Assembly: GCF_002934365.1 (NCBI RefSeq)
Contig: NZ_PTIY01000008.1
Coordinates: forward strand, 124,001 to 188,000
Length of the DNA stretch: 64,000 nucleotides
Direction of reading: 5' to 3'
From: Methylobacter tundripaludum
Lineage (GTDB): Bacteria; Pseudomonadota; Gammaproteobacteria; Methylococcales; Methylomonadaceae
The notes below the pieces were generated by a model, which was given only the letters and a program-made list of their open reading frames with translations, did no database searches and had not been told where the DNA came from. This document shows, piece by piece, positions 52,280-61,200 of the stretch; the stretch's first letter is position 1, and every line of letters begins with the position of its first letter. The position numbers were made by a program, and so were the translations under genes.

Positions 52280-55200
52280 AGTCCCCCCATTTATCCGCTA
52301 GAAATTGTACATTCGGTTGCCGGAGGATGCTGTAATGATCTCCGGGTACGGCCTCGATACTCAGATCGCCGTTTATCAACTCCGCCCAGCCGCCGTTCGC
52401 ATATTCTTGATTTGCACTGCCGGCATACAACAGCCTGACGTCGCCCCGGTATTGGCCGGGGACATAGCGATTCATCGCCCGCACATTGGCTTCAAATACA
52501 CTAAACAGCCGATGCAACTGCGCCGAATCAATATCTTCCGGCAACAAACCGGCGTGTTTTGCCTGATTAAACAGTGCGTTCAGACGCCGGGTTAAACCGG
52601 ATGCCGCCGCTCCGGCCGGCATTGCTTCAGCATCGTCCAGACCCAGTTCCCTGGCAAACATCATTAACAGCAGCGTTTCGCCGTCATCTCCGGGCAGCAG
52701 GTTTTTATCGAGATAATCCCGTTCAAACGCCTGTACTGCCTCGGGCGTATAGCTTTCTATCAGCGCCAGCGTGCCGACCTGCTCGCCGGCCTGCTGCAAC
52801 TGTCCGGCCATTTCATAGGCAATCACGCCGCCCATCGACCAGCCGCCCAGATGATAAGGGCCCTGCGCCTGAACGCTGCGTATTGCGGCGATATACAGCG
52901 CCGCCAGCTCTTCAATGCAGCCCGGATGCGCGCCGCTGTCGATGTCCGGGGCCTGCAAGCCGTAAAACGGGCGCTGCCGCCCGATGTGCCGGGACAGTTC
53001 CTGATAACACAATACATTTCCGGCCACCGCATGAATGCAGAACAGCGGCGCCATGTCTCCGTTGGGCTGCAAACACACCAGCGGCGTCCAGGGCGGCCGC
53101 TTTTGTTGCAGAAGCTTTGCCTGCCCGGCAATGTCCGGGGCCTGGAACAGCGACGACAGCGGCAGCTCCTGGCCCAGTTTTTTATGAATAACGGCCATCA
53201 GGCGGACCGACAGCAGCGAATGCCCGCCCAAATCGAAGAAATTATCATGCACCCCTACCCGCTCGACATTCAGCACCTGCCGCCAGATTTCAGCCAATTG
53301 GGCTTCGGTCTCTGTCCTCGGCGCAACATGGCTGCGGTTTTCAACAGAGCCTGAATCCAACTGCATTAACGCGGCGCGATCCACCTTGCCGCCGGGCGTT
53401 ACAGGAATTTGCGCCAGCGGCACAAACACGGCCGGAATCATATAGTCCGGCAGCCGGGCCGCCAGCGCTTGTTTCAAATCAGCGCTACTGAGCGGATTTT
53501 GATCTTCGGTCGGCACGATAAAGGCGACCAGCTGCGTAGTGCCGTTGACCGGCCGTGCCAGCACCACCGCCTGCCTGACCGAGTCCAGATCCTGCAACGC
53601 CGCTTCTATCTCGCCGCATTCGACGCGAAAGCCCCTGATCTTGACCTGATGGTCCAGCCGCCCCAGAAACGCTATCGTGCCGTCGCCCAGCCAGCGCGCC
53701 AAGTCCCCGGTTTTGTACACCAATGATCCTGGATTAACCGGGTTGTCGATGAATTTTTGCCGGGTCAGCTCGGGCTGGTTCAGGTAGCCTATAGCCAGCC
53801 CCGCGCCGCCGATATGCAACTCGCCGGGCACGCCGACAGGAACCGGCTGGCCGTAAGCATCGAGAATATAGGCGCTTTCGCCTGCCAGCGGGCGGCCGAT
53901 CGGAATATTGGCCGCAATAGCCGAGCCCGGCGTTTCCGCGCCGATCTCAAACACCGTGCTGGTGATCGTGGTCTCGGTCGGGCCATAGGCATTGACCAGA
54001 CGGCAGCCGCGAACCGGGCTGCTGCGCCACAGGCTCAGCGTTTCCGGCGTCAGCGCCTCGCCGCCTGTTATGACCAGCCTTAACGGGCGCAGCGCAGCCC
54101 ATTCGGCGTCAGTCCGCGTATCCAGCAGCAGTTCGTACAGATAGGACGGCGGCACATCGGCCACGCTGATGCCCAGTTCCAAAACATTGTTCCTGAATGC
54201 CTGCGGCGACCAGAGTTCGTCCGGCCTGATAATCACCGTTGCACCGGTCAATAATCCCGGCAGCAGCTGCTCCAGCGACGCATCGACATTCACGGACGCA
54301 AATTGCAGCACCTTGTCTTCCGGCGTGAGCCGGTAATAATCCCGCATGACCTGGCAATGATGACTGATCGCCCCGTGAGCGATCGCTACACCTTTAGGCA
54401 GGCCGGTGGAACCCGAGGTGTAAATAATATACGCGGCCTGTTCCGGGCTTATCTGAGGCGTCAAATCGGCAGCGGATGCCCAAATTTCATCCCATACCTG
54501 ATCGAGGGCAACGCAGATGCAAGCAGAAACCAGCGCCTGGATGTTGTCGCGCAGTCTTGCCTCCGTGATCAGCAGTTTGGTTTTGCTGTCATCCAAAAGA
54601 TGACGAATACGCTGTTCGGGATAATCCGGCGCTATCGGCATATAAACTGCGCCCGCTTTGAATACAGCCAGCATAGCCACAACCATTTGCAGGCCGCGCC
54701 CCATGCAGACGCCAACCGGATCGCCCGCTGCCACGCCCTGATCCAGCAAATAGTTCGCCAGTTTTGAACTGTACAGGTCCAGCTCCCGGTAGCTTAAGGG
54801 TTGATGTTCAAACAGCAACGCGGTGTTGTCAGGGGTCTGCAGAGCCTGTCGCTGAAACAGCTCGACTATAGAGCGGTTGCTGGCGTATTCGGGAACATCG
54901 GCATTCCAATCAAAGACAATCCGCTGTTTCTCGTCCTCCGGCAACAACGCATGCTCCGCAATCGCCGAAACCGGGCTGGACGTTATCGAGCGCAGCAGAT
55001 TGATGTAATGCGCCATCGCCCGCTGGATCGTGTCGGCGCTGAACAAATCGGTGTTGTAATCGAGTTTCAGCTGAAAGTGGTCTTTACCCTGGTACACTTC
55101 CAGCGCCAGATCATGGCTGCCTTCCTGGTTAATCCCCGATAGAAACTCCATCGGTAAAGGCGATTGCGCGCCGCCATGCAAACCGGTCAAATCGTCCGGC

Positions 55201-58200
55201 TGAATAAAATTCTGATAGGCGTACATCACCTGGAATAACGGCGACCTTGACTGATCGCGACCGGCTTTTAATTCTTTCAGCAAGGCCGGAAACGGGTAAT
55301 CGGCATTATCCAGTCCGTCGGCAACGATGAGTTGCAACTCGCTCAGAAACTCGGCAACGCTCTGCCGCCCCGAAACTCGGCTACGGATAACGATCATGTT
55401 GATGAAATAACCGACCACATCATCGAAACGGCTTTCCGGGCGGCCCGATGTCGGCATGCCGACCAAAATGTCATCGTCGCCGGAATAACGGTGCAGCAGC
55501 ATGTTCAACACCCCCAGAAACAGCACCGACAAATTCACCCGTAGCGATTTTGCCAGTTCCCTGATTTTTTCGGTTAAGTCCGAAGTCAGCGCCAATTCAT
55601 AACTGGCTCCGTTAAAACGTTGTTCCGCAGGGCGCGGATAGTCGCAAGGCAGCGACAACGCGGGAAGCTCGCCGGAAAGCCGGGCTTTCCAGTAATCCAA
55701 TTGCATCTGTGCTTGTTCGCCGGCCATGAATTGCTGTTGCCAGCGAACGAAGTCGTTATAGCCGGTTTCCTGCGTATATTCGGGTTCTGTTCCGGTAAGC
55801 AACCGCCGGTAAGTATCCAATAAGGCTTTAACCAGCAACACGGCGGAGCTGCCGTCAAAAACGATATGGTGAACCGTGATCAGCACATAACTGTCTGCGG
55901 CGGAAACCGGCGACAGCAGATGCACCCGGAACAACGGCCCGCGCTCCAGATCGAACGGCTGTTTGCTCTTTTCCCTGAACAGCTCGATGACGTCGGCTTC
56001 GGAATTTTCATGCGTAAAGCACAGCCGCGCGTCACTCGGCAAAGTTTGGAACAGCTCGCCGTTGTGCCGGCGGAAAACCGAGCCCAGCACGGGATAGCGT
56101 TGCAGCATCAGTTCGCAGGCCCGCCTGAACAGGCCGATGTCCAGCCCGCTGCGAAACCGCAGCGCAACAGGGATGTTATACGCGCTCATTTGCGGGGCCA
56201 ATTGATGCAGCAACCACAATCCTTTCTGGCCTTCGGATAGCGGCAACCTCTTTGGCTGAGACCCGCTTGCGCCATCTGCCGCCGCTAATTCACTGCCGTT
56301 TTTTTTTACCTGCTGCGCCTCGGCAAACCCGGCCAATGCAGCCAGCGTGGCATGCGTGGACAGATCCCTTGCCGATAGCTTTACCCCAAAGACCTGTTCA
56401 AAACCGCGCTGCAATTTGATTGAAAACATCGAGTCGACGCCATAATCCTGAAGGCTTTTGCTCATGCTGATGTCATTGCCCGGGATGTCAAGCGACCGGC
56501 TCAGGCTGTGCGCCAAATAGCGCTCCATGTTATCGCGCATCGATTGCTGCGTATCGATCACAAACGGCATCTCCAAATCGGACGCAGGCAGAGCCGCATC
56601 GGCGCTTGCCGTTTTACCGCCCAACCAATAGCTTTTCCGCTCGAACGGATAGGTCGGCAAGGCGATTCTGCTTAAGGTCTCGCTCTGATACATTCCCTGC
56701 CATACGATCTTGACGCCCTTGACCCAGTACAGCGCCAATTTTTCGAGATCCTTTTCAGCCAACAACATTTGCAGCATCGACTGCCCGGTTTTACCGGACA
56801 GCAGCTGCCTGACATCGGAATTGTCCTGCTCGTGATCGCCGGTAAAGATATTGTCCGCCGTTCCACGCAAATAAGCCTGCAAGCCCTGAATCAGTCGATC
56901 GCGTCCTTCGACTACCAGCGCCATCCGGTATTCCATGGCTTCCCGCCCCGTTTGCAGCGTATAGGCCAGATTCGCCAGCGACAATTCCGGCTGCTGTCCG
57001 ATAAACGCCAGCATCTGCCGGACAACCGCCCGGAGCTGCACGGCTGTCTTGGCCGAGAACAACATCAGCCGCGGCGTATCCTCCGGCCCAGCAATCTGCC
57101 GTTGACCGGACGCCACATATTCCTCGACGATCAGGTGCGCGTTGGAACCGCCCGCGCCGAATGAACTGACTGTCGCCCGCCGCGGATATTCGCGGCGTTG
57201 ACCGCCATCCAGCGCAACTTCCGGCCTGTGCCATTGTTCAAGCCGCCGCTGTAGATGAAACGGGGTTTGCTCGAAGCTTATATTCGGGTTAAGCGGCTGC
57301 GCCTTGATAGTCGGCGCCAACTGCCGGTGTTGCAGTTGCAAAAGCACCTTGATCAGTTGCGACATGCCCGATGCCGCCTCGGCATGGCCGATATTGGACT
57401 TGACCGCGCCGATCGCGCAGAACTGCCGCTCGTCCGTGTATTTGCGAAAACCCGCAGTCAACGCGTTAAGCTCGATCGCATCGCCCAGCGGCGAACCGTT
57501 GGCCGCCGACTCGACATAACTGACGGTGCGCGGATCGATACCCGCCCTGGCGAAATTGCCCGCAATCAAATCGGCCTGGGCCGATGCGCTGGGCACCGAA
57601 TAACCGTTGGACTGCCCGCCGTGATTGATCGCCGTCGATTTAATCACGGCCAGGATATTATCGTTGTCCGCAATCGCATCCTTCAGCGGTTTCAGCAGCA
57701 CCGCGCCGACCGCCTCGGCCGGAAGATAGCCGTCGCCATCGCCGAAACTGGTGCTGTCCGGGTGGCTGCCGATGATCTGTCCTGCGGACAAGCCGATATA
57801 TTTTTTAGGATGAATCGTCAGGTTGACGCCGCCTGCAACGGCGATTTTGCACTCGCCTTTCAGCAGGCTGTCGCAGGCCATGTGCACCGCAACCAGCGAA
57901 GATGAGCACATCGTATCGATCGCGATGCTGGGGCCCTGAAAATTGAAAAAATAGGAAACCCGGTTGGCGATAGAACTGTGCGATGACAGCGCAACGACGG
58001 ACTCGCGAACCAGATCCGATTCAAACGCGTGATACTGCTGCGTCATCGATCCGGCAAAAACGCCGACCCGCGACTGGCAAAGACGCTGCAATGTCTCCCC
58101 CTGATACCCGGAGGATTCAAGCAGATTCCACACCGTTTCCAGAAACAGCCGCTCCTGCGGGTCCAGCAACTCGGCTTCCCTGGGCGATATTTTAAAAAAC

Positions 58201-61200
58201 AGCGGGTCGAATCCGGCCACATCGTCCAGAAAACCGCCCCATTTGCAGTAACTTTTACCGGGCTTGTTTCTGTCGGGATCGAAATACTGTTGGTGATCCC
58301 AGCGCTGCTCGGGAATCTCGGTAATGCAATCTTTGCCCACCGCCAAATTTTGCCAGAACCGGTCCAGGTCGTTCGCCTGCGGAAAGCGCCCGGACATGCC
58401 GATCACGGCTACATCGTAGAGGCCGGTTTGCACTGCGCTTTCCGTAACGGCGGCTTTGGCTGCCTCAGGCTGTTCGGCGGCAGCATCCTGCGTTTCGGCT
58501 GCCGCAGGCGAAAGCTTAAACATCTCAGTCAACTGCTGCGGAAACGTATCGACGAAATAGGCGCCGACGGCGTCAATACTCGGGTATTCAAAAAACAGGG
58601 TTTTAGGCAGAGGACCGAAAACTTTTTCCAGTTCGCCGGTCAGTTTCATCATCGACACCGAATCGATGCCGTATTGTTCGATCGGCACATCGGCTTCGAT
58701 GCGATGAAGCGGCAGCTTCAGCATTTCGGAAAGCAACGTCGCAATCAAGCCTTCAACTTTAGCCTGTAATTGCTGCGGATCGGATGGTTGAACCGCCTCA
58801 GCCGCAGTCTCGTTGCTTGCCGGTTCGCGCTGCTGGTCAAGAAAAAGCTGCCGCAACCGGGGGGCATCGCCTTCCAACGCCATGACCCGATCTTTGCCGG
58901 AAGCCAGACTCCGGTACAACGCGTCAATACCGGCCTGCGTCTGCATCGGTTTTAGCCCGACAGTTCGCCACATCATCTCTTTGCTCTGCGGATCGATGTC
59001 CATGCCGCCCTGTTGCCACAACGGCCAGTTGATCGACAACGTATGGCCTTTAGGCCGCATAGCGCCGGATTGTTCTGCCGCCAAGCGGTTGCGGTAGGCC
59101 GCATAGGCGTCCATGAACGCATTGGCGGTTGCATAATCGGACTGGCCGGGATTTCCGGCGGCCCCGGCCAGCGACGAAAACAGGATGAAAAAGTCCAGAT
59201 TGACGAACCGGCTGGCCTGATCCAGGTTGACGACGCCGGAAACCTTCGCGGCAAGCACATCCTGCAATTCCGCAGCGGTTTTTTTGAAGATAAAATTATC
59301 CCGGATAATACCGGCGCTATGGATAATGCCGTTCAATGAACCTTCGCAAGACTGGACCAGTCCGGTCACCGCCTGTTTGTCGCTGACATCGACAATGCGG
59401 TATTCAACCTTCGCGCCCGAGGCTTGCAACGCTTCGATACTCTCCCGGCGCGCGTCATCCAGCTCAGAACGCCCGGTCAGTATCAAGCTTACATCATTGA
59501 CCTGACGGACAATTTCCCGCGCAAAAATCAATCCCAATCCGCCCGCCCCGCCGGTAATCAGGTAAACGCCGCCCTGTTTCCACACCGGCATGGCTTGTTG
59601 TTGATCATCCAGCTCCGCCCAGGTCATTATCTGCCGTTTTCCCCGGCTGTAGCGGACATGCTGCTCTGCCGGGATCTGCCAGTTTTCGTGCAGCATAGCG
59701 GCCAGTTCAGCCGGTTGCAGCATAGCGCCGGACGCATCCAGCTCGATCAACTGACCGGTAAACTGCGGATTTTCCATCTGCGCCGTTTTCAGCATCGCCG
59801 CCAGAGCGCTCAACAACCGATCGGGGCAAGCGGACCGGTGCTCCCCGGTACCGGTCACAATCTGCAACAAGACCCGCCCTGCCGGTTTACGTCCGAACAG
59901 TTCCTTGACCTGCTCGAATACCTGAACGGCATAATCGTTAAAACAGCTATCCGTTTCGCGGCTGTCGGAATGCAGCGGCAAACAGACAGCGCCGGGGATT
60001 TCAATCACCGGGCCGCTGAATAAAATCCTGCGTTCGGCATATTCGGCTTCAACAGGCGTTTTCCGGGCGGATTGATCTTTCCAGACCGGGTATAGCATCA
60101 ACGTATCGGCACTTCCTGCCGGACTGTCAACCGTTTCGACGGCTGCTTGTCGTCTCGACTTTTCGGGCAGTTCCAGCCAGTAACGCTCCCTGGCGAACGG
60201 ATAGGTCGGCAAGCTGATCCGCGATGGACGCCTGGCATCTCCTGCATATAATTGACGCCAATCGACGCCAGCCCCCTTGACCCAATTCGCCAACAGCTCG
60301 GCCAAGGTTTGATGCTCCTGCCCGGCCAAAGATTCGGATTGGTTTCCATGCCCGGCACGGCCAAGGTATAGCCCATCGTAATCACCCTGCAAAAACCGGT
60401 TTAGTTTTTCAATCAGTTCCTGCGCCGACCCGGCGATAAGGCCCAGCCGTTGCTGCATGGCCTCCCGCCCGATTTGCAGGGTAAAAGCCATATCCGGCAG
60501 CGACAGTTCGACATTAGCATCCGACTGCCGACGCACAAACTGCACAAGACTTTCGGCATATTGCCCGAGCTGCTGTGCTGTCTTGGCAGACAGCACAAAA
60601 GCGCAAGGCGCGTCAGACGGCCGCGCCGCGACGACGCTTTCCGGCCCGATATATTCTTCGATGACCATATGGGCATTGGAGCCGCCGGCGCCGTATGAAG
60701 AAACGCCGGCGGTACGATGTTGAATCCTGCCGTCGATCACCGGGCGTTGCCATTCGCGCAACTGCTGATTCACCTGGAACGGCGTAGCCGAAAAATCGAT
60801 ATTGGGATTCAGCGTTTCAGAGTGCAGCGACGGCGCAATCCGGCCTTCGCGCATTTGCAGCAATACCTTGGTCAGTCCGGCTATACCGGCCGCCGATTCG
60901 GCATGGCCGATATTGGACTTGGCCGAACCGATCCAGCAACTGTAGCCCGGAGCGGCGTATTTGCCGAACGCTTTGCTCAAGCCGGTAATTTCTATCGGGT
61001 CGCCGAGCTTGGTGCCGGTGCCGTGCGCTTCGATGTAATTGATCGCCCTGGGGTCTATGTCGGCTTCACGCAAGGCCCGGCTGATCGCCATTTGCTGCGC
61101 GTTGGGGTTCGGCACGCTGTAACCGTGGGTTTTGCCGCCGTGATTCAACGCGCTGCTCTTAATCACGCCGTAAATATGATCGCCGTCGCGTTCGGCATCG

